From Panagrolaimus kolymaensis (Eukaryota; Nematoda; Chromadorea; Rhabditida; Panagrolaimidae): 64,000 nt of DNA. The stretch spans positions 1-64,000 of the forward strand of contig JAJQJQ010000051.1 of the NCBI GenBank assembly GCA_028622995.1. The letters run 5' to 3'. The notes under the pieces were generated by a model. The model ran no database searches, was not told the origin of the DNA, and worked only from the letters and a program-made list of their open reading frames with translations. Both the position numbers and the translations under genes were made by a program. Below are positions 11,512 to 24,240 of this stretch, piece after piece. Numbering within the stretch: the first letter of the stretch is position 1; each line of letters starts with the position of its first letter.

Positions 11512-12314
11512 TATGCACATTTTGTGTAAAATATCTTACCAAAGATCAACGTTGATACCATACGGGCGGAATATGGATTTATATCAACAGATGACGTATA
11601 AATGTCACATCGCTTTTTCCAATAATTATATACATAAAGTATATTTATAAGCAACTTTCGTTAAACTTATGACCAGCATAATAGATAAACGTACGAGCAA
11701 ACAGCACTTATGTCTGTCACGCTCTTATACCTCAAGATACCTCGAAATCATCAGTACGAGCATTTCGCAACTACCGATATCCATTCAAGGGATTCATGAA
11801 AAAAATGATCAGAAAATGAAAAAGAATCAAAAACAAGCCCATTTGGCATTAAATTTTCAAATTTTTTCAAACTTTCTGAGTTTTTTTCATTTCACAAATG
11901 CAAGTTCCCGATGTATGTGTATGGATGACGGAAAAAAAAAGTGCCCTTTTTTTGGTCCAAAAGTGCTTAATATGGTTCAGAATCGTCATTTTTGAGGTTT
12001 TTTTGATATTTGGAATCCATTTTTTATCGATTTCGATAATTATTTGCGCATAAATTAGCAAATTTCCGAAAAATGCCAAAATTTCGCAAAAAATGAAATT
12101 TTCAGAATTTTACCACAATTTATTCCCTATGCTAAAAACACTAGATTTGAACGAATTTGAGGTTTTTAAAACGTTTGGTGCACTTCAATTTGCATGTTTA
12201 TGCATATTTTGTGCATAAATTTGAATATTTACATGCCTTATCTTACCATATTGTAGTATAAACAATCAACGGCTTTGACAGGTTCCATTCATCCATGTAA
12301 AGAACACGTTGATC

Positions 12315-12978
12315 AAAAATGGCTAACGCATAATATACGTTACACGAATATGGCTAACGCAATTAATGTGTAACATCGGGTAACACAATAAACCAGTTCC
12401 ATAAAAATGGGTAACACAATAAATGCATTCCTTCCAATTGGTCAACACAAGCAATGTGTTACATCAAATGGATAACGTATTGTATACGTTCACTGAATGA
12501 ACAATGTCATCAATGTGTTACATGAATATGACTAACACAATATATGTGTTCCATCAAATGAATAACAAGGAATATGTGTACATTAAAATGAATAACACAA
12601 AATATATGTTCCTTGAAATGGATAACAAAGAATATGCGTTCCTCGAAAAGCCAAACAATAGTTATGCGTTACATAATAATCGCTAACCTTTGTAACGTAT
12701 TTCACCAAAATGTGTAACATGGAATATGCGTTCTTCGAAATGGATAACTGAAAATATGCATTCCGTGAAATGTATAACACATAATATACGTTCCTTGTGA
12801 TGGCTAACAGAGTTTATTTTTTCTAAAAAATGGATAACGTAGAATTTGCATTCCTCGAAATGGATTAAGGAAAATATGTGTTCCTTGAAAATGGCCAACG
12901 ATATTTATGTATATCAGTATAATGGATAACACAAATAATGCTTTCATCGAAAATTACTAACGCAAATTATGCGTTGGA
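12315..12978. repeat. ~31-bp degenerate spacer repeats, unit 2
   Basis: Appears base-for-base the same as the unit 1 array, including its internal variants, which shows homogenisation of the whole spacer. Confidence 0.9.
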
Positions 12979-13213
12979 AACGATGAATGAAAACCCTGCA
13001 TGGGATCGATATGCGACAACCATCTAAAGGCTTTCCAAAATGTATGGTGAAATAATTTTAACTATTTAGGGATATTTGGTGACATAGATTTATGCATTTC
13101 TGGTTATTTTGTTGCATAATTTATGACTTTTTGGGTTTTGGGATATTTTTTGACTGGCTTCATGAATCTTTGGTTTATTTGGTGACATAGTATTTATGAT
13201 TTTTTTCGACGGA

Positions 13214-13457
13214 CTAGCTTACTTTTTTAATTTTTTGGGTGATGGAATAGCTTACTTTTTTAATTTTTTGGGTGATGGAATAGCTTACTTTTTTAATTTT
13301 TTGGGTGATGGAATAGCTTACTTTTTTAATTTTTTGGGTGATGGAATAGCTTACTTTTTTAATTTTTTGGGTGATGGAATAGCTTACTTTTTTAATTTTT
13401 TGGGTGATGGAATAGCTTACTTTTTTAATTTTTTGGGTGATGGAATAGCTTACTTTT
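13214..13457. repeat. 33-bp tandem repeat, unit 2
   Basis: Seven full copies plus a partial one, all with the six-T run intact. Copy number equals that of units 1 and 3. Confidence 0.95.
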
Positions 13458-13566
13458 TCATTGGTTTATTTTGTATGGGCTATTATTATGAGTTTTTTTC
13501 TCTGAATTTTTTTGAGGCTGCATTTTAACGGACTTTATGTAAATTTTTAAAATGAGTGGTAAAAAA

Positions 13567-13614
13567 TGGAGCCATAAATATGAGACCTCGTATGATCTCA
13601 TATTTATGGCTCCA
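13567..13614. repeat. 19-bp perfect inverted repeat, spacer unit 2
   Basis: Exact copy of the hairpin at 4508-4555, with the same 10-nt loop. Confidence 0.9.
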
Positions 13615-14168
13615 ATCAAAAAATAAAGGGTCGTTTTTTTATTCTTGAAATGGGTGATAAAAAAAGCCATCGACAGAAGATTAAAATCAAAGTAAAAATG
13701 CAAAAAAGTAATACCATACACTCTTTTTGCAAGTGTATGGATCTTTTAAACCACATTTTCACCCGAAATTAACCTTTTGCCGATGGCTATTTGGGTTTTT
13801 TAAATATTAAAAATGTGGTTGTATGCCTAAATATTTTGACATACAACTGCACACCTTTATTCACCCTTGCAGAAACAATATGGTATGTGATGGTTGATTT
13901 TTTTTTCCCACCAACCTATCATCCAAATTGCATGCATACATATTCTCATGCATAATCCAAAGCTTTTTCATTTTTTGATGGAATATGAATCATGCATGAT
14001 TTATTATACGTATAGCTTTTTTCATAGTAGGTAGGACCCAACCATGACACCATTATTTGGTGTTACTGCATATGCAGAAACCCATAAAATGGGTATATTT
14101 CGTTCACCTTAATGCAAACCACGCATTTTGAAAAAAATTCTTTTATGCATTTTTCAAAATCTTTGTTT

Positions 14169-14359
14169 GTGAAACACAATTTTTTGAAAATTATATAAGT
14201 GAAACACAATTTTTTGTGTATGTACATTCATATTCAAAAAATGGATGTGAAACACAAAAAACGATTAAAAAATGCGTTTAAAGCTTTCACATCTCAAAGG
14301 GGGCCCTCCCCTCCCCTTCCCTGGGTATGGACCTCCTTTGAGATGAATGTGAAACACAA
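14169..14359 (-). terminator. four GTGAAACACAA boxes, unit 2
   Basis: Boxes start at 14169, 14199, 14247 and 14349, with the same spacing as in unit 1. Pol I termination is inferred from position only. Confidence 0.45.
14290..14345 (-). promoter_or_regulatory. 3' ETS hairpin with G-quadruplex motif, unit 2
   Basis: Same 11-bp stem and G-tract loop (14304-14321 on the minus strand) as unit 1. Confidence 0.55.
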
Positions 14360-14370
14360 AAAATTTGAAT

Positions 14371-14801
14371 CAAAACAGATCATCCGATCTTTGGCTAAGT
14401 CTCAACAGATCGCAGCATAAACGCTGCTCTACTGAGAACAACACCAAGATCAGTAATCAAGTAGTTTGCAAGAAATCTTACACCCCGACACTATACCTTA
14501 GTAATTAAGGCTTTGTCAAAAGAACCAGATTTACCCAATTCTTTCAAGACATATAATGGGGCAATACTACATCCGAAGATGCATACTTTAGCCATACTCG
14601 ACACCGAGATGCAAAAGTATTATTGCTAATCGTCTAGGATGGATTCTGACTTAGAGGCTTTCAGTCATAAGCCACCAGACGTAGCATCACGCCATTACTC
14701 TATCGAGTAAGCGTATATACCAAATGTCTGGACCTGCGGTTCCTCTCGTACTAAGCAGGACTACTATCGCAATAACTATTACTGTCTGTAGGGTAAAACT
14801 A

Positions 14802-14839
<38 letters not shown>

Positions 14840-14883
14840 TATTAGTGGGTGAACAATCCAACGCTTTACGAATTCTGCTTCGT

Positions 14884-14920
<37 letters not shown>

Positions 14921-15490
14921 AACGTCGCTATGGACGCTTGGCTGCCACAAGCCAGTTATCCCTATGGTAACTTTTCTGACACCTCTTATTTAAAACTTTT
15001 AAATCCAAAAGGATCGATAGGCCACGCTTTAACGGTCTGTATTCGTACTGAGAATCAAGATCAAGTATACTTTTCTCCTTTTAGTCTACGTGAGGTTTCT
15101 GTCCTCACTGAGTATACCTTAGGACACCTGCGTTACTATTTGACAGATGTACCGCCCCAGTCAAACTCCCCGCCTGACAATGTCATCAGTGCGGATCATG
15201 CTTTAATCAAATTAAAACATTTAATTCCAAAAGAAAGTCCGAAGACAATCTCCGTATTACTGAATAAGTAAAGAGTCGATAAAAGTAGGGGTATTTCACG
15301 ATTGACCGAAGTCTCCCCCTTATACTACACCTCTTATGACTCTTCACAAAGTCAGACTAGAGTCAAGCTCAATAGGGTCTTCTTTCCCCGCAGACTTTAC
15401 CAAGCCCGTTCCCTTGGCTGTGATTTCGCTAGATAGTAGATAGGGACAGTGGGAATCTCGTTAATCCATTCGTGCGCGTCAGGACTTATC

Positions 15491-15550
<60 letters not shown>

Positions 15551-16557
15551 ATATAAATTTCTTTAGATTAACATTCAGAGCACTGGGCAGAAATCACAAA
15601 TAGTCAACGCATATAAACGCCTTCTATTTGCTCTGTTTTAATTAGACAGTCGGATTCCCCGAGTCCGTGTCAGTTCTAAGCTAATCGTTAAGTGTATATT
15701 GACGTTACAAACCCGAAAGAATGAAACAAGTTTAAAAAATTCACAAAATAAAATAAGCACTAGTCCAAGTTCACCCGAAGGATCCCTCAAACATGACTTA
15801 TTTCATTAAGTTTCATTTAAAAACCCAATATACTCGATTCTTAGAGCCAATCCTTTTTCCGAAGTTACGGATCTAATTTGCCGACTTCCCTTACCTACAT
15901 TATTCTATCGACCAGAGGCTATTCACCTTGAAAACCTGATGCGGAATCAGGTACGGTTATGGAATACATTATTAGGGATCCCTCATATTTTCAAGGGTCA
16001 TATAAAGCACTCAGAACATAACAAAAACCGTTATGCTTTACACTATCTTTATCCATATCTCGAGATGATCTCATTCCATGGACAAAATAGCTAAAATAGA
16101 GAAGAGATCTCTATTCTGAACTTTATATGACGTATATGAGTTCATATAACGTTACCGCCCCTTATATATTAACCGAAGTTAAAATATAATCGTATTCTCA
16201 TAGTGTAGGAATATTAACCTACTTCCCTTTCAGAAAACATGTGAAACCATATTAAAATATGATAACACACATAATGAAAATTGCATGCGCAATTTCTTTA
16301 GGACCGACTGACCCACATTCAAATACTGTTCACGTGGAAACCTTTTTCACTTCGGCCTTCAAGGATCTCACTTGAATGTTTGCTACTATCACCAAGATCT
16401 GCACTAGTAGAAGCTCCAGTCCATTTTACAATGTAAACCTTCAACGCTAACTACTACACCTTCCTACATGTTATACTCTGTTTATTAGTTATACCATAGT
16501 ATAACAGTAAAGTATAGGTCTTTCGCTAGAGCGCCATCCATTTTCAGGGCTAGTTGA

Positions 16558-16591
<34 letters not shown>

Positions 16592-18013
16592 TTTACAACT
16601 TCCATGTCCACCGTCCTGCTGTCAATATCAACTAACACCTTTTATGGGGTCTCATGAGCAAAAAGTTAGGCACCTTAACTTTACTTGCGGTTCATCCCGC
16701 ATCGCCAGTTCTGCTTACCAAAAATGGCCCACTTTCAACTTAATATTCAATGTATATGTTCAATTAAGAAACATATACATCATACCCATTAAGAGTATGA
16801 GAATAGGTTGAGAACATTTCGTTCCCAAGACCTCTAATCGTTCGCTTTACCGAGTATAACTATAAATAGTTGAAGCTATCCTAAGGGAAACTTCGGAAGG
16901 AACCAGCTACTAGATGGTTCGATTAGTCTTTCGCCCCTATACCCAAGTCAGACGATCGATTTGCACGTCAGAACCGCTTCGGACTTCCATCAGAGTTTCC
17001 TCTGACTTCATCCTGCTCAGGCATAGTTCACCATCTTTCGGGTCTCATCGCATATGCTCTATCTCCACCCAATTGTAAACAATTTAGATGGGACTATGTT
17101 GCTCATATAATTCGAAAATTACATGATCACATATCATTACCATAAAGGTAACTTTACTTTCATTACGCCAATGAGTTTTATTCACTCAATGACTCGCATA
17201 TACGATAAACTCCTTGGTCCGTGTTTCAAGACGGGACAGATAGGTGATTGTCTTTTATACTGATAAAAAAGAACCGCATCATATATAAAAGTAAAACAAT
17301 GTAAAAAAGCCAACGCATGCGTTAACTTTAATTCACCATCTTATTTACATAATTTTTGGCTCTTTCATACCCAATTAATCAAAAACATCTTCCATTAAGC
17401 AAGGATACACATCCGAAGATATGCCCTCTAACAAAACTTAAGAAGTTATGATCAATCGTATCAGCACAATGATAGCAAGTGCATTGTTAAACAATAAACT
17501 GCATTCAAGCATTGAATCTTACGATAACAAAGCTCAAACCGTTACATCACTTTCCAACTTATTACTACCATCTTTCGACAACTCTATCCGTTTCCACCCA
17601 TTCGGTTTCGCGTACTATTTAACTCTCTCTTCAGAGTTCTTTTCAACTTTCCCTCACGGTACTTGTTTGCTATCGGATTCATGGTCATATTTAGCTTTAG
17701 GTGAAGTTTACCACCTTCTTTGGGCTGTGTTTCCAAACAACCCGACTCAAAACATAAAACAAATATAAGGTATAAAAAATCTTAACAGGCCTATCACCTT
17801 CTATGGAACTCTAGTCAAAGAGAACTTAAGATTTTATACCTCATATAATGTATCATGCTATACGCTACAGTTCGCTATAACATTACGCTATAGAGATTCA
17901 GCGCTGAGCTTATCCCGTTTCACTCGCAGTTACTAAGGGAATCCTTTTTAGTTTCTTTTCCTCCGCTTACTGATATGCTTAAGTTCAGCGGGTAGTCACA
18001 CCTGATATGAGTT
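14371..18013 (-). rRNA. 28S ribosomal RNA, copy 2
   Basis: Matches copy 1 but has four T at 16640-16643, giving the AAAAGGTGTT form on the rRNA sense that is usual across eukaryotes. It is therefore the better reference copy in the window. Its 18S and 5.8S partners are at 18766-20574 and 18336-18491. Confidence 0.95.
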
Positions 18014-18335
18014 CGTAAAAGGTAAAATTTATGCTATACATTAATTCATAAAGCAATATACTTTTCAAGTAAAAGAACTTTTATCTCAACCATAAAAAAA
18101 TGGTCAATTCAAGTTTTTACTTTTATCAAGTAAAGCTTATGAAAAAATGCTGCTATGAAACCAATTAAAGGTTACATAGCAAGCAAAAATTTTATGAGAT
18201 TTAAGTAAAGCTATAAAGGTCGATCCAACGAATCCTATGCCAAAATTCTTTACTTTCCCATACGAAGGACATAATAAATCCTTCAATTATCACTACATAT
18301 AAGCCCTTTCACAAGCCTAATGCAGTAGTAATTTA
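18014..18335 (-). other. ITS2, copy 3
   Basis: Same sequence as the copy at 8953-9274. Confidence 0.85.
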
Positions 18336-18491
18336 TACGAATCTCATACAGATGTGCCATTCGTTAAAAACGAACGGCGCAATTTGCATTCGAAACTTTT
18401 TCATTCATGTAGTTTGCAAGTCATGAAAATTAACGCATTTTGCTGCGTTCTTCATCGAACCATGAACCGAGTGGTCCACCGAATAGGATTG
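18336..18491 (-). rRNA. 5.8S ribosomal RNA, copy 3
   Basis: Identical to copies 1 and 2. Confidence 0.92.
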
Positions 18492-18765
18492 TATGTTTGA
18501 TTATTCAAAATCCTTTGTTATATTCTTTGTTTATTAAAATAAAACATGTTCTGGCAGCATCCCATTAGTAGATGCTTTTTAATTCTAAGTCATAAACCCA
18601 AAGGAATAAACTTTAAGGATCTATGGATATATGTTAGCACGGCATTCTACACTAACTCCATAAACCATAGAAACCAGAGAACGGCCGTATAGTTATTCAA
18701 AATAACTTTATATCAAACATACGTTTGATATAAGTCTCACAAGGTGTGATTTGTGTTAAAATCAT
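18492..18765 (-). other. ITS1, copy 3
   Basis: Identical to the other ITS1 copies. Confidence 0.85.
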
Positions 18766-20574
18766 TAATGATCCGGCCTGCAGGTTCACCTACGGCCACC
18801 TTGTTACGACTTTTGCCCGGTTCAAGCCAATGCGATCAAATTACTTTTCAACAAAATTTGCATACCGAAATATACAAAGATCATCAATCCGTAATCTTCT
18901 CGAATTAACCCAGTTCCGGGCAGCGACGGGCGGTGTGTACAAAGGACAGGGACGTAATCAGCGTAAGCTGATGACTTACACTTACTTGAAGTTCCTCGTT
19001 CACGAATAATAATTACAATATTCGATCCCAAATACGGAATAATTTGACTCGTTTACCAAAATCTTTCGATTATGGTCACACGCGCTGCAATTTTCATTGT
19101 AGCGCGCGTGCAGCCCCAGACATCTTAGGGCATCACAGACCTGTTATTGCTGGGTTTCTTACGACTGGAACGCCGCAAATCCCATTAAGAAGGAAAGAAC
19201 GTCATATAAATAAAACGCTTTCCTATTTAATTAAGCTCCAATCTCGTTCGTTATCGGAATTAACCAGACAAATCACTCCACGAACTAAGAACGGCCATGC
19301 ACCACCATCCACCAAATCATGAAAAAGCTATCAATCTGTCAATCCTTATAGTGTCTAGACCGGGTGAGTTTTCCCGTGTTGAGTCAAATTAAGCCGCAGG
19401 CTCCACTTCTGGTGGTGACCTTCCGTCAATTCCTTTAAGTTTCAACTTTGCAACCATACTTCCCCCGGAACCGAAAGACTTTCGTTTCCGGGAAGCTCGT
19501 TTCAAGGGCAAATATAAAATATCCACCCGAAACTCGCTAGATGGCATAGTTTACGGTCAGAACTAGGGCGGTATCTGATCGCCTTCGATCCTCTGACTTT
19601 CGTTCTTGATTAATGAAAACATTCTTGCCAAATGCTTTCGCTGTAGTTCGTCTCGCAAGGGTCCACGAATTTCACCTCTCGCCCTGCGATACGGATGGCC
19701 CCGGCCGTTCCTTTTAATCATTACCATGGTAAGTAAAACCAATAAAACATGAACCATAGTCATGTTCTATTATTCCATGCAAAACCATACAAGCTTACGC
19801 CTGTTTTGAGCACTTTGATTTATTCAAAGTAAACTCATCAGACATTTACACATTACAAGTAACATGTAAAAAATCTGATAAAAAACATTTAGTAATAGTT
19901 ACAACCCAAAGGGTGAACCATCCTATCATGTACAGATCCAACTACGAGCTTTTTAACCGCAACAACAATTCAATGCAGTATGAGAGCTGGAATTACCGCG
20001 GCTGCTGGCACCAGACTTGCCCTCTCATTGATACTCTTTAATGATTTTAAAATCAAACCATTCCAATGATCCAGCCCCGAAGGACTAGATCTTGTCATTT
20101 CTCGTCACTACCTCCTCGTACTGAGAGTGGGTAATTTTCGCGCCTGCTGCCTTCCTTGGATGTAAACGCCGTTTCTCAGGCATTTTCTCCGGAGTCGAAC
20201 CCTAATTCTCCGTTACCCGTCAAAACCATATAAGTACTATATACTTATATATACAGTTGATAGGTCAGACACTTGAATGACATGTCGCCAGTACAAGACT
20301 ATGCGATCAGCAAAGTTTATTCAGAGTCAACAAAACACATCCGAAGATGCTTGGTTTTGTTCTAATAAATGCACGTTAACTTACGTTAACGCTTTTATGC
20401 ATGTATTAGCTCCAGAATTACCACAGTTATCCATGTAGGATATATGTCAAAATCAAGTAAATTTTAGCTGTTTTAATGAGCCATACGCGGTTTCGTGTTA
20501 AAAACACATGTACTTAGACATGCATGGCTTAATCTTTGAAATGACCACATCAATCAGACAGGATCAATCAGATA
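18766..20574 (-). rRNA. 18S ribosomal RNA, copy 3
   Basis: Identical to copy 2 except for one more TA step in the AT hairpin (20229-20253), which makes it 4 nt longer than copy 1. This is the last complete 18S before the array edge, and its promoter spacer is intact, so it can in principle be transcribed. Confidence 0.95.
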
Positions 20575-21377
20575 TATGCACATTTTGTGTAAAATATCTT
20601 ACCAAAGATCAACGTTGATACCATACGGGCGGAATATGGATTTATATCAACAGATGACGTATAAATGTCACATCGCTTTTTCCAATAATTATATACATAA
20701 AGTATATTTATAAGCAACTTTCGTTAAACTTATGACCAGCATAATAGATAAACGTACGAGCAAACAGCACTTATGTCTGTCACGCTCTTATACCTCAAGA
20801 TACCTCGAAATCATCAGTACGAGCATTTCGCAACTACCGATATCCATTCAAGGGATTCATGAAAAAAATGATCAGAAAATGAAAAAGAATCAAAAACAAG
20901 CCCATTTGGCATTAAATTTTCAAATTTTTTCAAACTTTCTGAGTTTTTTTCATTTCACAAATGCAAGTTCCCGATGTATGTGTATGGATGACGGAAAAAA
21001 AAAGTGCCCTTTTTTTGGTCCAAAAGTGCTTAATATGGTTCAGAATCGTCATTTTTGAGGTTTTTTTGATATTTGGAATCCATTTTTTATCGATTTCGAT
21101 AATTATTTGCGCATAAATTAGCAAATTTCCGAAAAATGCCAAAATTTCGCAAAAAATGAAATTTTCAGAATTTTACCACAATTTATTCCCTATGCTAAAA
21201 ACACTAGATTTGAACGAATTTGAGGTTTTTAAAACGTTTGGTGCACTTCAATTTGCATGTTTATGCATATTTTGTGCATAAATTTGAATATTTACATGCC
21301 TTATCTTACCATATTGTAGTATAAACAATCAACGGCTTTGACAGGTTCCATTCATCCATGTAAAGAACACGTTGATC

Positions 21378-22041
21378 AAAAATGGCTAACGCATAATATA
21401 CGTTACACGAATATGGCTAACGCAATTAATGTGTAACATCGGGTAACACAATAAACCAGTTCCATAAAAATGGGTAACACAATAAATGCATTCCTTCCAA
21501 TTGGTCAACACAAGCAATGTGTTACATCAAATGGATAACGTATTGTATACGTTCACTGAATGAACAATGTCATCAATGTGTTACATGAATATGACTAACA
21601 CAATATATGTGTTCCATCAAATGAATAACAAGGAATATGTGTACATTAAAATGAATAACACAAAATATATGTTCCTTGAAATGGATAACAAAGAATATGC
21701 GTTCCTCGAAAAGCCAAACAATAGTTATGCGTTACATAATAATCGCTAACCTTTGTAACGTATTTCACCAAAATGTGTAACATGGAATATGCGTTCTTCG
21801 AAATGGATAACTGAAAATATGCATTCCGTGAAATGTATAACACATAATATACGTTCCTTGTGATGGCTAACAGAGTTTATTTTTTCTAAAAAATGGATAA
21901 CGTAGAATTTGCATTCCTCGAAATGGATTAAGGAAAATATGTGTTCCTTGAAAATGGCCAACGATATTTATGTATATCAGTATAATGGATAACACAAATA
22001 ATGCTTTCATCGAAAATTACTAACGCAAATTATGCGTTGGA
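21378..22041. repeat. ~31-bp degenerate spacer repeats, unit 3
   Basis: Same sequence as in units 1 and 2; no sign of divergence even in this edge unit. Confidence 0.9.
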
Positions 22042-22276
22042 AACGATGAATGAAAACCCTGCATGGGATCGATATGCGACAACCATCTAAAGGCTTTCCA
22101 AAATGTATGGTGAAATAATTTTAACTATTTAGGGATATTTGGTGACATAGATTTATGCATTTCTGGTTATTTTGTTGCATAATTTATGACTTTTTGGGTT
22201 TTGGGATATTTTTTGACTGGCTTCATGAATCTTTGGTTTATTTGGTGACATAGTATTTATGATTTTTTTCGACGGA

Positions 22277-22520
22277 CTAGCTTACTTTTTTAATTTTTTG
22301 GGTGATGGAATAGCTTACTTTTTTAATTTTTTGGGTGATGGAATAGCTTACTTTTTTAATTTTTTGGGTGATGGAATAGCTTACTTTTTTAATTTTTTGG
22401 GTGATGGAATAGCTTACTTTTTTAATTTTTTGGGTGATGGAATAGCTTACTTTTTTAATTTTTTGGGTGATGGAATAGCTTACTTTTTTAATTTTTTGGG
22501 TGATGGAATAGCTTACTTTT
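22277..22520. repeat. 33-bp tandem repeat, unit 3
   Basis: Seven full copies and a partial one, matching unit 2. Confidence 0.95.
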
Positions 22521-22629
22521 TCATTGGTTTATTTTGTATGGGCTATTATTATGAGTTTTTTTCTCTGAATTTTTTTGAGGCTGCATTTTAACGGACTTTA
22601 TGTAAATTTTTAAAATGAGTGGTAAAAAA

Positions 22630-22677
22630 TGGAGCCATAAATATGAGACCTCGTATGATCTCATATTTATGGCTCCA
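22630..22677. repeat. 19-bp perfect inverted repeat, spacer unit 3
   Basis: Exact copy of the hairpin at 4508-4555. Confidence 0.9.
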
Positions 22678-23352
22678 ATCAAAAAATAAAGGGTCGTTTT
22701 TTTATTCTTGAAATGGGTGATAAAAAAAGCCATCGACAGAAGATTAAAATCAAAGTAAAAATGCAAAAAAGTAATACCATACACTCTTTTTGCAAGTGTA
22801 TGGATCTTTTAAACCACATTTTCACCCGAAATTAACCTTTTGCCGATGGCTATTTGGGTTTTTTAAATATTAAAAATGTGGTTGTATGCCTAAATATTTT
22901 GACATACAACTGCACACCTTTATTCACCCTTGCAGAAACAATATGGTATGTGATGGTTGATTTTTTTTTCCCACCAACCTATCATCCAAATTGCATGCAT
23001 ACATATTCTCATGCATAATCCAAAGCTTTTTCATTTTTTGATGGAATATGAATCATGCATGATTTATTATACGTATAGCTTTTTTCATAGTAGGTAGGAC
23101 CCAACCATGACACCATTATTTGGTGTTACTGCATATGCAGAAACCCATAAAATGGGTATATTTCGTTCACCTTAATGCAAACCACGCATTTTGAAAAAAA
23201 TTCTTTTATGCATTTTTCAAAATCTTTGTTTGTGAAACACAATTTTTTGAAAATTATATAAGTGAAACACAATTTTTTGTGTATGTACATTCATATTCAA
23301 AAAATGGATGTGAAACACAAAAAACGATTAAAAAATGCGTTTAAAGCTTTCA

Positions 23353-23408
23353 CATCTCAAAGGGGGCCCTCCCCTCCCCTTCCCTGGGTATGGACCTCCT
23401 TTGAGATG
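23353..23408 (-). promoter_or_regulatory. 3' ETS hairpin with G-quadruplex motif, unit 3
   Basis: Same stem and G-tract loop (23367-23384). It follows a 28S fragment that has no promoter of its own in this window. Confidence 0.5.
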
Positions 23409-23433
23409 AATGTGAAACACAAAAAATTTGAAT

Positions 23434-23847
23434 CAAAACAGATCATCCGATCTTTGGCTAAGTCTCAACAGATCGCAGCATAAACGCTGCTCTACTGAGA
23501 ACAACACCAAGATCAGTAATCAAGTAGTTTGCAAGAAATCTTACACCCCGACACTATACCTTAGTAATTAAGGCTTTGTCAAAAGAACCAGATTTACCCA
23601 ATTCTTTCAAGACATATAATGGGGCAATACTACATCCGAAGATGCATACTTTAGCCATACTCGACACCGAGATGCAAAAGTATTATTGCTAATCGTCTAG
23701 GATGGATTCTGACTTAGAGGCTTTCAGTCATAAGCCACCAGACGTAGCATCACGCCATTACTCTATCGAGTAAGCGTATATACCAAATGTCTGGACCTGC
23801 GGTTCCTCTCGTACTAAGCAGGACTACTATCGCAATAACTATTACTG
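23434..23847 (-). pseudogene. 28S rRNA fragment, 3' end only
   Basis: 414 bp identical to the 3' end of the intact 28S copies (5311-5724 in unit 1), ending just past the sarcin-ricin loop segment. The remaining ~3.2 kb of 28S, ITS2, 5.8S, ITS1 and 18S are absent, so no promoter can drive it. The break is sharp: the array reads ATTACTGTCTGTAGGG and the edge reads ATTACTGGCTCTAGAA. It looks like a recent deletion or rearrangement, because the fragment itself has not diverged. Confidence 0.93.
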
Positions 23848-24240
23848 GCTCTAGAAATTATTTTTTCTTTACCCTTTTTTGATATTACACATTGTAATAC
23901 CTTTTGCTTAACAAAGGTACAAATATTCGAGTAAACAGTATATGATTAATGATCCAAACAGACAAAGGTGTTTTTCCCTGAAATCATAAGTACGAGAATT
24001 TCGCTACTACCTTTACTCATTCAAGCAATCCATGAAAAAAGCATTAAAAAAAGAATCAGCGAAAACACATTTAAAGCATTAATTCTTTACTATATCTTAC
24101 TTTTGATTTTTTTTCAATTTCACAAATGCTTTTGCGACTTCAAATTTTAAGGCGGTTGAGGAATAATTGAACGAATAAAGGCAAATTGCAAAATATTGTA
24201 CTAAATCGGTTTTTATAAAAATTTAGAACACGATCGATGC
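23848..24240. other. diverged rDNA 5' spacer at array edge
   Basis: From about 23930 to 24130 this aligns, in the same orientation, with the rDNA spacer at 2635-2840. Shared blocks include GAAATCAT, AGTACGAG, ATTTCGC, ACTACC, CATTCAAG and TTTCACAAATGC. Divergence is heavy, unlike the near-identity inside the array. The first ~80 bases after the break show no clear match. It reads as the spacer of a former outer unit that escaped homogenisation. No gene is seen. Confidence 0.75.

Larger units (their letters stand above)
11512..14370 (-). other. intergenic spacer with 5' ETS, unit 2
   Basis: Same layout as the unit 1 spacer: 31-bp repeats, 33-bp repeats, hairpin, boxes and G-rich hairpin in the same order. 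It is longer by one T in the last 33-bp repeat and one T in a run near 13976. Confidence 0.85.
9057..18117 (-). repeat. rDNA tandem unit 2 (9061 bp)
   Basis: Near-identical to unit 1, aligned with an offset of 9056 at its start that grows to 9061 by the end through small length changes. This is the only interval with both neighbours present, so the transcription unit 18S (9705-11511), 5.8S (9275-9430) and 28S (5311-8952) can be read without a gap. Confidence 0.97.
20575..23433 (-). other. intergenic spacer with 5' ETS, unit 3
   Basis: Complete copy of the spacer with 31-bp repeats (21378-22041), 33-bp repeats, hairpin, boxes (23232-23422) and G-rich hairpin. It is the outermost full spacer of the array. 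Confidence 0.85.
18118..23847 (-). repeat. rDNA tandem unit 3, truncated in 28S
   Basis: Matches unit 2 (offset 9061-9063) until 23847, where identity with the array stops abruptly inside 28S. ITS2, 5.8S, ITS1, 18S and the whole spacer are intact; only the 3'-most part of the next 28S copy remains. This is the promoter-side edge of the array. Confidence 0.95.
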
